The notes under the pieces are model-generated. The model ran no database searches. It saw nothing but the letters and a program-made list of their open reading frames with translations, and was not told where the DNA came from. A program made the position numbers and the translations under genes. This document shows positions 51,201 through 63,772 of a stretch of 64,000 nucleotides of DNA, piece by piece (the first letter of the stretch is position 1; the number at the start of each line of letters is the position of its first letter). Source of the DNA: Tetrahymena thermophila SB210 (lineage: Eukaryota; Ciliophora; Oligohymenophorea; Hymenostomatida; Tetrahymenidae); NCBI RefSeq assembly GCF_000189635.1, contig NW_002475978.1, positions 1-64,000 of the forward strand, read 5' to 3'.

Positions 51201-52497
51201 ATCACAAAAACAAAGAGTAAATTCTATTGAGGAAAACCATCCTAATTTTATGACCCCAAAGTAACTCTCAGATTCAAATAAGCCATCCTCAAATACAATA
51301 TTGGGTAAAAAAATATCTGTATTCTCTGCTACTTAACCAGCACCTAGTATAAATACTTTCAGGTCTGCATCTTTTTTAAATTCTTCAGACAGAATAAACA
51401 TAAATATCTATCAATCTCCATCAACTAAAACACCTAGCAAATCTCCTCTTTAAAACATGTTATTGAAATCTAATCATACAAACTCCACTATTAATCAAGC
51501 AAGCGAATTGTATAACCCTGAGAGATCTTAAGGTAATGTAGAAATAGCATCTAGCTTAAATTACTTAATTCCATAAACATATATAAATCAACAATACTAA
51601 GAACCAGATGAAGTCCTCTAAATATTTCCATAATCAGCTCGCCCTTCTTAAAAAAGTTTTCTTAACACATCTAATGTCAACTAATAAGATCAAGCTAACT
51701 GTATGAGTGAAACACTAAAAAAATTTAATTCAACTCACAACAAGATGTTTGACAAAAAAATTATAATGAATCTTGCAATAACTGATTTGAATTTCCCTCA
51801 AAACAACAAACCATCAATATAAAGTCTAACATTAAGAAGTCTCACTGATTTTAACCAACTCAAATCTAAAAGCATTTAAAACTCTTCAACCCAAAACCAG
51901 AATAGTCCGATTTTACATCCTTAAAGTGCAAATCATCGCCGTTCTCTATCACATATCCCTAAAAATTCTCCTCATGATTAATTCTCATCTCAAAAAACAG
52001 TATGTAAAAACAAACAATATTCTTAGCTGTTTAAAAAGAACAATGAATCTAAGAGCTTAAAAAAGAAATAAAAAATAATGCCTTTACTAATGAATGAATC
52101 AGAAACCCATGATAAATTAAACTAAAACAAAACTGATTTTAATATGAATAATTTGCAAATATCTACTTCTCCAAATAATACAGGATAGTAGCTATTCATC
52201 TAATCAAGTAAAACATATGGATTAGGAGGCTTCACTCAAAGAAAAAAAGTTCCTTCTTTGTTTAGTCCAAGTTTAAATTAGCAAAATTATTAAAAAGCTG
52301 ATTAAGCCTACTTAAATAGTAAAAATCAAAATCAAAAGACAACTGCAATTAATTTGCTTTCTCCAACTGTCTCCTAATCAACAAGGTAAATTTAACAAAT
52401 GCCGTTCTGTTCCATCAAATAATTTCTTGAAGGAAACGAAAACATAAATCAATACAAATATGATATTTTATTTAACTAATAACAAAAGAATAATTGA
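48263..52497 (+). CDS. Cyclic-nucleotide-binding-domain protein with long disordered tail, 1286 aa
   Basis: Exons 48263-48658 and 49033-52497, giving 1287 codons with the frame continuous across a 374-nt intron. The first cyclic-nucleotide-binding domain starts near residue 75 (VVNELERFDHIL) and runs through FVPKGKFLFHYGDIGEKFYFIAKGKVSIHV. About 90 inserted residues (140-228) follow before the phosphate-binding cassette GQSFGEVATISRKLRTAS at 235-252, which keeps the Glu and Arg contacts. A second domain at about 290-410 (IIFKEGSERQYIYLIKSGSV, GEGEFFGFEN) has a degenerate cassette without the Arg, so it may not bind nucleotide. From about 420 on the chain is Ser/Pro/Asn/Gln-rich and probably disordered, with (SP)(Y/S)KN repeats near residues 680-720. 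There is no kinase or channel domain, so it probably acts as a cAMP/cGMP-sensing adaptor. Confidence 0.85.
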
Positions 52498-53329
52498 ACA
52501 AAAATTCACATATAAATTTAATTAAAAATTAATAAATATTTCAACAAAATTAATAAATATATTAGAAATAATAATGCAAAATTGCATATTTCATCTATCT
52601 AATCTACTTTAGTTAAAATAAACTTTCAAATTATTTTCTTAATAATAATTTTATTAATTTCATTGTTGTTAATATCTTCATTCAAATTAATTAAAAAAAT
52701 ATATCAGTTTGTGGGTGAAAAAATTTCTATTATTTAAAATTAAATTGATTATATTATGTATAATGGTCAAGAATAAAAATTATATATATGTGTTTTAAAT
52801 TAAATTAAATAAGAATATACAAATTTATTTTTCCATTTAAATTTTTTTTTGGTTTATTTTTTTAGATGTTAAAAAATTTTATCTATTTTCTAATTAACAG
52901 CTTCTAAAATAACAAAATAATTATTAAAATTAAGAGTTAAATATATGAAAAATTTATTTTTCTTTTTTGCAACTTATACAAATAATTTCTTTTTTAAAAT
53001 TAAAATAATTAATAAAATTAGTAAATTATTTTTATTACTTTTATTTTATTGCTTAAAAATATTTTGTTTTCTTAAAAGAATTTAGCAAATTAGCTAGTTA
53101 GTTAGTTGATATTTACTTTAGCTAGTAAAATAGAATTTAGATATAGGATAAATTTTATTGTAAGATACTAAAAAATAATAGATGCACAAATATAATTTTT
53201 AATTAATTTAGATTGCAAAAATTTAATTAATTCAATTCAAACTAATTTATTAAGCAAACCAATTCTGCCAAAATATTTGAACAAACTCATATTTAAAATA
53301 TGCTTTAACATAATAAAAGTGACAATAAA
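52498..53329. other. Intergenic region
   Basis: AT-rich spacer; nothing recognised. Confidence 0.5.
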
Positions 53330-54494
53330 ATGAAGAAAGATATTCCAGATCTTACTGTATATTTTTAAAAATAGTTTTCTTAAATATCAAAAGAAATCAT
53401 TTTGTTATGCATTTAGATTAATATTTAATTTTAAATACTAATTTTAGCCAGACGAGGAAATCAAGCAAATAAAAGAGTATATTTCTCAGGTTTTTTTCAA
53501 AGAAAATGAAGATAAATAGATTAAATAATAGCTTTTAATTGATATTGAAGAACTAGATAAGGATGATATGAAGTTGGATGGAGATTTTTACTTCCATCTT
53601 TACAATATTTATCAAAAAATATTTAGTAGATAATAATAGAATTTGAAGGAGTTTAAAGAATTCTCTACCAAAATTGAAGATTAAAGAAAATAAATTGAAG
53701 ATAAAGACCAATAAATAATTAAAATTTTAGATGAACATACTTCTTACAAGTTAGATGGAATCAAATCTAACTTATAGCTGATAGATTAGCAATTCATCTA
53801 ATTAGAAAAAGAGTTTAATACTACAAAAGAAGATTTAGATGAACATGTTAGCTAGATTTGCTAAACTGTAGAAAAGACTAAAGATGATTTTTATAAAAGC
53901 ATAGAAGGTGCAAATCTTTATTTAAAGACCAATAAGGATTATGTTTAGTAAATTAAAGATGAATAAGAGGCTAAAAAATAAAAAATATAAGAGTACAAAA
54001 GATAGCAAGATGAGATTAAAAAAGAAATGAATAAAACTGAAAAAATGCTTGATAATATTTGTTAATAAATGTCTGCTAAGGCTTCTGAAGAAACTTAAAA
54101 CTACTAATTAGAATAAAAAAAGAGAGAAAATTAATAACTGCAAGCATAACGTGAAAAATTGGATGAGCAGCTTTCTAGAAAAAGATTAGAATTTTAAAAT
54201 CTTATAAAAAGTGATGAAATAGTACAAAAAAGACAAGCATGGATTACATAAGAAGTGGCATATAAATTTGTCAAAGGGCGCTAAAAAGAACAACTTAAAA
54301 ATGAATATGAAAGCTTGCTTACAGAATATAATTAATTGCGTGAAAAGGTCTCAACAACTTAAAGCAATATAGCTAAAATTAACTAAGAAACTGCTTTATG
54401 TAGAAGAAAAAGAGAGTTATAGACCTATGTCAATCTATTTTTACTATTCATAATTATAATCATTTTGTTTACTTTCCTCTACAAATTTTATTGA
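53330..54494 (+). CDS. Coiled-coil protein with C-terminal membrane anchor, 357 aa
   Basis: Exons 53330-53356 and 53447-54494; the frame holds if exon 2 begins at 53448 (the acceptor ends ttttag at 53447), giving 358 codons. Nearly the whole protein is a charged helical coiled coil rich in Lys, Glu and Gln (for example KEFKEFSTKIEDQRKQIEDK, QLEQKKRENQQLQAQREKL). The last 25 residues are one hydrophobic helix, VNLFLLFIIIIILFTFLYKF, followed by Tyr-stop. This is a tail-anchor arrangement, like SNARE-, golgin- or tether-type proteins. No SNARE zero-layer or known domain was confirmed. The coiled coil would face the cytosol from an ER, Golgi or vesicle membrane (inference). The coding frame is secure. 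Confidence 0.8.
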
Positions 54495-55390
54495 AGTATT
54501 TACATATTTATTTAGGTTTTTAGTTATACGTTTAAAATAAATTTAATTAGTATTACTTAATGTTTAATTATCTCAATACTAATTTTTGATTAAAAATAGT
54601 TTTTTCAGTTTAAATAAATTAATAAATATGATTTAATTAATTTTAACATTATTTAAGCACTCAAAATTATCTTTTAAATTAATATTGAATTTATAAAAAA
54701 ATATTTCAACATAACTAAACTAATTTATTTGTTTGTTTGTATCTAACTAATTTCATAATTGCAAAGCATAAAAATTATTGATAATTTTAAGTTTTAAATA
54801 TGGTTTCAATCAATTTATTTAGTATTTATTCATTATTTTAACCAATTTTTAAAATGAAAAAAATATTTAACTTTTTATTTTTTTAGATAGATAGATAGTT
54901 AGATAGATCTTTAAATATTTCAAAAAAGTAAATAAAGCAAAATACAATTTTGATTCTTTGTTTATTTAAAATCATATTTTGAAAATTTTAAATAAATTTA
55001 AAATGCAAAGTAAATTCAATTAAATTTTTTTCATCAGTATAGCTAAAAATAAAGTATCTTAAAATATATTGAAGTTAAATGTGAGTTATAAAAAAATTTA
55101 AATGAATTTATAAAACTTAAAAGTAAGCTTTTTTATTTTTATAATAATCACATTAAAAATTAATTTATCTCCTAAAAGTTCATTTTTAATTAAGATATTC
55201 ATTATAATAAAACAGAGCGTAAATTAAATTATTTTGAATTTAGAGTAGAAAGAAAGAATAAATAATTAATTTTCTGTTTACTTATATTTATTTATTGAAA
55301 AAAAGAGTTTGTTTTTAATTAATTATCAAAATCAATAAATTGTATTACCATAAAAAACTAAATTTCCAAAAAATAAACTAAATATTAAAA
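54495..55390. other. Intergenic region
   Basis: AT-rich; gata/tatag repeats near 54885-54905. No gene recognised. Confidence 0.5.
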
Positions 55391-55963
55391 ATGAATAAAA
55401 TTATACTTAAAATACCAAGATAAGAATTAAAATAAGCAATTGATAGCGAGGTTAATCAATAATTACTTAATCAACAACAACAATAGTAAGTAACAAAATT
55501 CAACATATACCTTAATTAAAAAGATTCTACATCTAAAAAATCTGATAACTCGTCAGCTAGATAAAAAGAAGGAGAAGTAGAACTAGATGGTAATATCCTT
55601 GAAAGCTCTAATTCAGATAGTAAATGTAATTATACTAATTTAAAAAATGAAGAAGAATAATAATAAGAAGTAGATGAAGAATAAGAATAAGAATTAGAAG
55701 AGGAAGAATGGGAGGAATAAGTAAAATAAGAAAAAAATAACCAGTATAATTAGTTATTAGTAAATCAATAACAGCAGTATGTAAGAAAATGCAGGGTAAA
55801 CGTTTTTAAATCTGCAACATCTGAAAAATCTTATGAAGAGTCAGATGAGTAAGAAGAAGAACAAGAAGAAGAAGTAATAGATATTACCCTTGAAAGCTAT
55901 GAATCAGATAGTAAAATTAATTATGATAATTTTGAAGAAAAAAATAAAAAATAAAAAACTTGA
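55391..55963 (+). CDS. Acidic Glu/Gln-rich protein, 190 aa to the first TGA; frame stays coding-like beyond
   Basis: ATG at 55391, TGA at 55961-55963, one frame. The protein is extremely acidic and repetitive: it contains two related blocks (NILESSNSDSKCNYTNL and DITLESYESDSKINYDNF), each following a Glu/Gln-rich run, suggesting an internal duplication. No known domain; probably disordered. After the TGA the same frame stays open and similar in composition for about 65 codons (KIKEEESQYLQFEEEI, LSEIENPKSEEKCDEIKS). So the real protein may be longer, with TGA being a nonsense change, a sequencing error or a recoded codon. Its neighbour downstream is an LRR gene with an unresolved 5' end. Coding status is fairly sure, the end is not. 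Confidence 0.6.
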
Positions 55964-56373
55964 TCTAAAATAAAAGAAGAAGAATCATAATATCTATAAT
56001 TTGAGGAGGAAATAAGATTATCAGAAATTGAAAATCCTAAAAGTGAAGAAAAGTGTGATGAAATAAAAAGCTAAAATAGTGATTTAGGTATTAACAAAGG
56101 GTGTAAAAGTTAAAAAATAACAATCACACAAAGAGTAAATAATCGGTATAAACTAATTTAATTTTTATTTTTGAAATATTAATGGTAATCAATAAAATTC
56201 AATCTACCAGTATTATTTATTTCTGAACTCATATTTCAAAAAAATTAATAAAACAATAACTAAAATTGTTTTAACTAAGGTCCTTATTTTAGGTAAATTT
56301 TCTTTTTAATTGGCTACTTAAAAAGAGGGTAATATTTATATTTATATTTACATTTTATTGTTTATTTTTTTAG

Positions 56374-57937
56374 GTTTTATTAAGTTGTATTTTATTGAGA
56401 AATTTTTTGAAATTAAATTAACACTCTATTAAAACCTTTTAAATATAAAAACATATCTAATAACTTTACTAAAGAGATCATTTCTATCTAATTTGCTAAA
56501 AGATATCTTAATACTCAAATTTGGAAGAACTATCACTTCCGTTTAAGTAAAATTTTTCATATTAATATTTTAGTAAGAAAATTATTAAAAAATGTTAAGT
56601 ATCTTGGATCATAAAGAATTCCATAAAATAGCAAAGGTGCTTATAAAATTAAATTAACTATCTCTTCTTAATTTTAGTTATTAAGAAGATACTGTTTATA
56701 TTTTAGATAAAGTATGCTAATAACTGTTAGGACTCTTAAATTATTGCTAAAAACATATTAAATTTAGATTAGGTTTAAGGTATTTAACTATATTTTATTT
56801 TTATTACTTCAAAAATGAAAGAAAATTTTTAGAACTTTGTTAGTTTGAATTATTTCAAAAATATTTTTATTTTATTTAAATAAGTAAGATTTCAATAAAA
56901 AATATTTTTTATAAATAAATTTTTCTTTTAGCTTTTGGTGTTTTCCAAATTTTAATATGAAATCGTGTTCTCAATTAAGAGTCTTGCAAAATTTAAATTT
57001 ACTAAATATAGATGTGATGTAATTTTTCAAATAAATTATTAATTAATTCTATTTAAGCTTGCTTTTCTTTAGATTTACATCAGTAAAAAATTTAGTTTAT
57101 CTATTTTAAAATTACTAATTATGAATAAAAGGGATAAAATATTTAATAAAAAGGATTCTTTTGATTTTGATTTAAAAGAATTGCTATCTAAATGTGTCAA
57201 TCTATAGAAATTACATCTTAATTTGATGTAATCATTTTATGATTAAAATTTATTTAAACTTGAGCTTAATTAATATTGTTAATTATTTTAAATAGAGATC
57301 ATTAAGCAAGCCCATCAATATTAGGTTAAGGTTTAGAAAAATGCGAGTAACTGATATCTTTGAGAGTTTAATTCGCAAGCTTAGAGTATTGGCCAAGACC
57401 GTATAAAATATTTCATAAATTAAAATTAAAATTAAAAAATAAATTTTATTGAAAAGGATAAGTGGGGTAGATTAATTCTTTAATAGTTTAACTAATTGTA
57501 GAAATCTTAAAAATTTGCATTTGGAATTTTCGTAAAGAAAACTTTATCTTTTTATTTAACTTTTAACAATTAAATTCAATTTATTATTTACTCTTTTAAT
57601 TAAAATACAAAATAGGATAAGCTAAATTGATTTATAGGATTTGATAAAAGGATTATAAAAATAACAGTAGTTAGTCACTTTTAGGTTATTGTAATTTTTT
57701 TATTTTATTTTATAAAAGTTAAATCATTTAAAAACTTTTTAATTTGATAAAGATTTATTTAAAATGTTTAAACTATTAAATAAAAGTATTTGTTAGGAAA
57801 TATGTACAGACTTGGTCTAATCGCTTGCAAAATTAAAAAGATTAGTTTGTTTTAATTATGATAATGAATAGGAACCAATAAAAGAAACTTACAATGACAC
57901 TTAGGTTTTTGGTTATTATTTAAAATAAAAAATTTGA
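56374..57937 (+). CDS. Leucine-rich-repeat-like gene, at least eight exons, 5' end unresolved
   Basis: Exons 56374-56546, 56678-56779, 56932-57018, 57096-57227, 57296-57400, 57463-57531, 57616-57684 and 57787-57937. All inner introns are phase 2 and the frame ends in TGA. Repeat-like exons end in the family motif: SNLEELSLPFK, FRLGLR, QLRVLQNLNLLNIDVM, CVNLQKLHLNL, CEQLISLRVQF and CRNLKNLHLEFS. The repeats are less regular than in 59759-62683, with exon sizes from 69 to 132 nt. The C-terminus reads TDLVQSLAKLKRLVCFN then an acidic tail. No start codon was found in the first listed exon; another exon with GYLKRG before 56330 may precede it. Likely a protein-binding LRR solenoid; role unknown. 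Confidence 0.6.
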
Positions 57938-59758
57938 TATTGTAATTAATTAAAATTTTATTAAATAACAAAACCATTTAGTTTGTTTTTATTTGCTATA
58001 CATACAATACAAACAAAGCAATCAAAATGAATTTAATTGTTATTTATACTATCATTTTTTACTCTTTAAACATATTTATTAATAGAAATATTTTTACAAT
58101 TACAGCAATATTTAACCACTCAAAATAATCTTTAAAAAATATAACTGAATTTATGTATAAAATACTTTGATATTTTAAAATTGATTTTTATTTAGAATTT
58201 GTTTAATTTATTGATACTAATATAATATTTCAGTATATACATATATTGGACACTAATATAAAATTTTAGCTTATAAACACTTTACCATATTTCATTAATT
58301 ATATGGAAACTTTATTCATTTTAAAGTTTATGGACACTAATCTTTATTTTTAATTATTCACTCACTCACTCATTCATTATAAATAAATGAATCCTTGAAA
58401 AATATATTTCAAAATTAATTATTTCAATTTTGGAATTTTTCTGAAAGCAACAAGCATTTAGAATGAATGAATTTAAAACATCCAATTATATCATTTCTTA
58501 TTCTTCTAGATTATTATCAAACAATTTTACTAAAAATGTAAGTGCTATTCAATGTTTAATAGTAAAAAGAATGTTTTTTCTAAGATTTATTTTATATTTA
58601 TGTGAGAATAATTTTATTTTTTTTGTATCTATGAGGAAAAATTAGTTGAGGTAAATAAGAGTAATTAATTGCTCAGGTATTTTGTTATTTTTTTAGATTC
58701 TGTAGATTTTTAGCGTTCCAGTATTAGTTTATAAAAATATTGAGTTGAATAAAAAAACAAAAGTTAGCTATTAGTTTTTTTCAAAGATTAACTTTTTAAG
58801 GCAGTTAACTTAATTCTTTTATGTCTATTAAAATTAATAAATAAAGATATATATCAATAACTATTTTAATTTTTCTTTAAAAAATACTTCAAAAAAGCTC
58901 AAACAAAATTAAATTTTATGTCATTTTAACCACAATATGAAGCTGTTAATTTAATCTATGTATTAATAAAATTGAAATTGTAAAGAATATGATAGATTTA
59001 TTATATTTTTAAAAATAAATTTTAAAGAATTTAAGCTTTATGCTGCTTTTAATTAGTATACCATGCAAAAAATAGCAAAAAAGCAAAAGTTTCTTTTGTT
59101 ATTTTAAAGTGACCTAAATTATGGATATAAATTTATTAAAATTCATGCATTCTAGTTTATTTTGTGGGGATAATTTATATTACTAAATTAATTATCTTTA
59201 ATTTTTATTCATATGAGGATATTAATTTAAGGTAGGATATAAATTATATCGTTTGTTTTATGATATTAGTTCTATTTTATTTAACAGAAAGAGCTTTGAT
59301 TAGTGATATCTGATATATTCTAATTTATTATATGGGTTCAATATTTACCATCGTTTTTTTAATCAAAAAATGTGAGTCGACCAATTTATTGTTATTATTA
59401 AGTTAGAAAAAAATCAAAAAAGCAAATATATCTATCTATGTATTAAAATTAACTGATTAAATTTTAATTTTTTTAAATTAACCATACAATTTTTGTCATT
59501 TTTTAATGTTTTGAATTAAGTTAATAACTATTTTTAATATTGTACTACAAGTTAGATAGCATCCATAAATTAACTGCTTGATTTTTAATTAAAAGATAAC
59601 CTTATACTTCACTTAGTTTTACTGTGCTTACTTTAATTTCAACATTTGTTCTAGCAGATGATTGTTCAAAACTGTAAAAAAATTGAACAACTTTTATAAT
59701 TAATTTATATTTCATAAAAAATAAATTCAATCAATAATCTCTCTAAAATACAAAAAAA
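57938..59758. other. 1.8 kb AT-rich intergenic region
   Basis: No gene supported. A Met-led frame at 58463-58645 is short, has no family features and runs into a possible donor, so it is not called. A gacactaat-type motif recurs near 58249 and 58331. Confidence 0.5.
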
Positions 59759-62683
59759 ATGACAACATAGGAAACAACATTTGATCAAAGTGAAGTAAAT
59801 AAATAACTACTTTTTATTTATTAATAAGTCTATTTTTTACTAAAATAAGTTTTTGAGTTCTGATCTATCATCACACTAGAAGGTTAACATACAAATAGGG
59901 TAATTTAAATGAATAATAATATTAATGATTTGAGATTATTTTTTCAACTTCCTTGTTTAGATTTATTTTTATATTTTTTTACTACTTCTACTGATAATTA
60001 TTTATTTTCTTCTGTTTTAAGTTATTTAATGAGTATTTTGATAAACTTTTTTATTTTTTTTTGAATATTAACTTATGCTTACTAAAATAACTAGTTACCT
60101 ATACAATCTTGAAAATGGTGACATAGGCACTGCTTTGGGTAATTGTCATAATCTCGAACATTTGACTCTTAACCTTGAGTAAATTAATCTATTATAAAAT
60201 AAACACAATTTTTATTTAGTGTTTTTCTCATTTATTTAGGAATGTATGCTGTTTGTTAATTTGCTTATTTTATTATAAGAAAGAAAAAACTCTTTGATAA
60301 TTTTTTTTACTCTTTTTTTCATAAAATTAAAAAATCTTTAAAAATATAAAAAAGACATAACAAGATGGATGCTACACAAATAGAATCATTAGCATCTAAT
60401 TTAGCGAAATGCGAAAAACTTTCATATTTAGATCTAAATCTTGAGTAAATTTAGTTATATTATTTTAATTGTTAATTAATATATTTATAGCTTAATTAAG
60501 ATTTTTCTTATTTATTTATTTTCTTCAAATAATTAACATTTAATTTTAAGTTTTGATGTACTTACTTCTCTTCTTTTTTAAAAATAGGTGCACTAAAATA
60601 AATCCATAAGGAGCTTCATAATTGATTTCTGAATTAGCAAATCTCAAAAACCTTTAAACTTTAATACTCAATTTAAGGTAAAATTATTAATTTAGATATT
60701 TATTTTTTATTAGCTTTTTTAGAAGTTAAAATCATTTTAAACATTTTAGTTTTTTTTTTGTTATTTCATTAAAACTTTCATTAATAAATAGAAATAATGA
60801 ATTTGATTCAAGCAGTCTTACTGAAATAAGTTCCGCATTAAAAAAATGCACTAACCTCACTGAATTATCACTTGATTTCTAGTAAAAATAATTTACTTGT
60901 TTTTCTTAAAATGATTTCATTTATTTCAGATAAAATTAAAAAGAAAAATAAGCAAGCCACTTTATTTATTTATTTATTTATTTATTTATTTTATTTGTTT
61001 AGATTATTATTAACTTTGAATTAATTATTTGGATAAAAATTTAATTTCTTATTTAACTTAAGTAATAACAAGATAAGATAAGAGGGTGCTATATAATTGG
61101 GTTCAGCTTTAAAACACTTAACTAATATCATAAGTTTTTCGCTCAATCTTGAGTAAACATTTAAAATTTCATTTTTTTCATTTTTTAATAGAAAATATTC
61201 AGAGCTAATTAATGGAAAAAATATATTTTTCTCATTTTTAATGTTGAGTTGATTGCGACAAAAATTATTTATCTTCTATTTTTAATACTTTGACTTAAGT
61301 CATTTTCTTTTTTAAATAGAAATGATTATATTTAAATTGCTATTTTAATAGGGAAAATTATATTTATGGTGAAGGTGCTGAAGCATTAGGATAAGCTATC
61401 GAAAACTATGAAAATCTTTAAAATTTGACTCTCAATCTTGAGTATATTTCTAATAAATATTTACAAAATTAATTAAATCTATTAAAAAAAATCATTTTAC
61501 TTACTTTATATTAGTTTTAAACTAAGTTTTTATTTTTATAGATTTTTGCTTAAATTTTTCTCTGTATTAAAATTAATAATTTTTAAATCTAAATTATTAA
61601 TAGTAAAAATCAGATCTACCCAAAAGCTACAGCTGCTTTATGTACTTCAATAGCCAAGTGTAGTAAACTCACAAATTGGATATTTTCTATCTCGTAAAAA
61701 ATTTGATCTATCTTTTGAAAAATTATTTTATAACTAAAAATTTTTAATGATTAAAAGATATAATTTTATTGATGTAACTGGTGCAAAAGGTATAGGGTAT
61801 ACTTTAGAAAATTGTCCTAATATATAAAAAGCAACTATCAACATCACGTAAAAAATTAAAAATTATGTTAACTTACTACATTTATCATTAATCTCAATAA
61901 AAGTAAAAAAAAGATCCATCCCTTCTATATTTTTTTTCAACCATTTAAATTAATTTTTGTTGTATTTATTTCTGCTTCTTTGATAAATTGAACTAAAAAA
62001 TTGAATTATTATTTTAGAAATAATGGTCTTCATATAAAAGGCACAGAAGCTCTATGTTCTGGATTATAAAAAAGCACCAGTCTCACATAGCTTAGTCTCA
62101 ACATTAGGTAAAAATAAAAAATTTTATTTTTACTCTATTCCTTATGATAATGAATATTGGATAAATCAAAAATTTAATTTAAATATATTAAAAGCTCTAA
62201 CGATATTGGCTCTGGTGTAGAAAGTTTAGCTTCTGCTTTGAAGATTCTACCTAATCTCGACTATTTGTTTCTCAACCTCAAGTAAAAATAATTTATCTCT
62301 TTTTTAAACTAATAAATAATTTTTAATTTGACCATAGTTAAAATGACATTGGTTCGTATGGTGCTAAAATTTTAGCCAACAATTTGAGTGAATCCTAAAG
62401 TCTTAAAAGTTTATATGCAAGTATCTGGTAAAATAATATTATTAATGAGCGCTATTTTTTAAATAAAATAAGAAGAAAAAAATTTTTAAATTAATACGTT
62501 AATTTTTTTAAGAGTCTTTTATCTATTTTATCTTTTTGATATATATTAAACTATCTTTTTTTGTATTTATTATTCTTTTTTAATGAAATTATAAGGTATA
62601 ATAATGTTAGTGAGAGAGCAGAATTTGATATGAAGGAAACACTTTCGAAATTATCATCAGTATCTATTTCAAATTTCTAATGA
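59759..62683 (+). CDS. Leucine-rich-repeat protein, fourteen exons with one repeat per exon, 384 aa
   Basis: Exons: 59759-59794, 59850-59899, 60095-60178, 60355-60444, 60588-60677, 60792-60881, 61063-61152, 61352-61441, 61604-61693, 61758-61847, 62018-62107, 62195-62281, 62338-62427 and 62596-62683, giving 385 codons. Nine internal exons are exactly 90 nt (30 codons). All introns after the first are phase 2, and each repeat exon ends in a motif like LTLNLE, LILNLR or LSLNIR. Repeat bodies resemble ribonuclease-inhibitor/NLR-type LRRs (NN..I...GA..LGSAL..LTNL). There is no signal peptide, membrane helix or effector domain: the product is almost pure LRR solenoid plus a 25-residue N-terminus starting MTTQETTFDQSE. 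Such solenoids bind proteins. A (TTTA) microsatellite at 60961-60991 lies in one intron. Confidence 0.9.
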
Positions 62684-63325
62684 TCAATCAATTTAGTTAG
62701 ATTGATCCTAGAATTACTTTGTTCATAAATAAGATTATTTTTTAATGCTTTATAATATGAATATTAAACAAATAAATAATTAAATAAAAATATTTAGTAA
62801 GTATTCTTTTTTATGTAAGAATGAATGTTTTTTAAGTAATTTTACTAAAATTATTTTTGATTCAATAAAAATTATATACTGAGTAATACTTAAATTTATT
62901 TTTAATTTTTATTAATTAGTATTTAAATTTTAATATAAAATTTACCTAACTTTTAAATAAATTCTTCTTTGTATTATATCATTTTATACGAATTGAGAAA
63001 TTGCAGTACTTAGAGAAGAAGATTAATTATATCATGCAAGACATTTTTTATAATTAATTAAAGTAAAAAAAAATTGTTAATTTAAACTCTTAAAATGGAT
63101 GGGATTAATTTTTTTAAGTCTATTAAATTTTAGTAATTTTAATCTTTAAACGGAATTAGCAGTTCCTAAAAATAAATTCTTTTATTTGATGATTGATGAA
63201 GAAGAAAAACAAACCAATACTTTATATTAATATATTAATTTTGGTTATTTAATCGAAAGATTTTATAATAAATTATTTAGATTCACATTAAATAAATTCG
63301 TATTATTAAAAAATAGGTACTTAAA
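62684..63325. other. Intergenic region
   Basis: AT-rich; nothing recognised. The sequence aaaaaatag just before 63317 could be a splice acceptor for an upstream non-coding exon of the RidA gene. Confidence 0.5.
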
Positions 63326-63772
63326 ATGGCCAGCAGAATATAATCTCTCAACAATTAAATTAACAATAAATAAAAGCTATTAACAGCTGTTACTTCAAGC
63401 AATCTTCCTTAACCTATTGCACCTTTTTCCCATGCAGTAGCCATTAATGCTAACTCTAAATTGCTATTTGTTTCAGGATAACTCTCTCGTGATCCTAAAT
63501 CTGGAAAGTTTGTTCATGCAGATAATGTCGCTCTTTAAACTGAACAAACATTAATCAATCTAAAAGAAGTTTTAAAAGCAGGTGGTAGTGATTTACAGTA
63601 TGTAGTCAAATGCACTGTTTACCTCAACGATATGGCTCATTTTAACCAAGTTAATGAGGTATATGGTAAATTCTTTAATACTGATGTAAAGCCTGCCAGA
63701 GCATGTTTTGCTGTAAGAGAATTACCCGCTGGAGCTAAAGTAGAAATTGAATGTATTGCTGTTGTCCCATGA
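63326..63772 (+). CDS. RidA (YjgF/YER057c/UK114) family enamine/imine deaminase, 148 aa
   Basis: Single exon of 149 codons. RidA proteins are small trimeric enzymes that hydrolyse reactive enamine/imine intermediates released by PLP enzymes such as threonine dehydratase, protecting other PLP enzymes. Family features in order: PIAPFSHAVAINANSKLLFV then SGQLSRDPKSG; QTEQTLINLKEVLKAGGSDL; VVKCTVYLNDMAHFNQVNEV; and KPARACFAVRELPAGAKVEIE with the conserved catalytic-site Arg (PAR) and C-terminal Glu. The extra 25 N-terminal residues (MASRIQSLNNQINNKQK) are longer than in cytosolic members and could be a mitochondrial targeting peptide (inference). TAA is used as Gln in several places, including the conserved SGQ. 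Confidence 0.93.

Noticed and set aside
41464-52497. Genes full of nonsense codons (pseudogene region)
   Set aside because: The apparent TAA/TAG stops are glutamine codons in this organism; frames end cleanly at TGA.
58463-58645. Plus-strand 60-aa ORF
   Set aside because: Short, compositionally like the background, with no repeat, domain or splice partner that can be supported.
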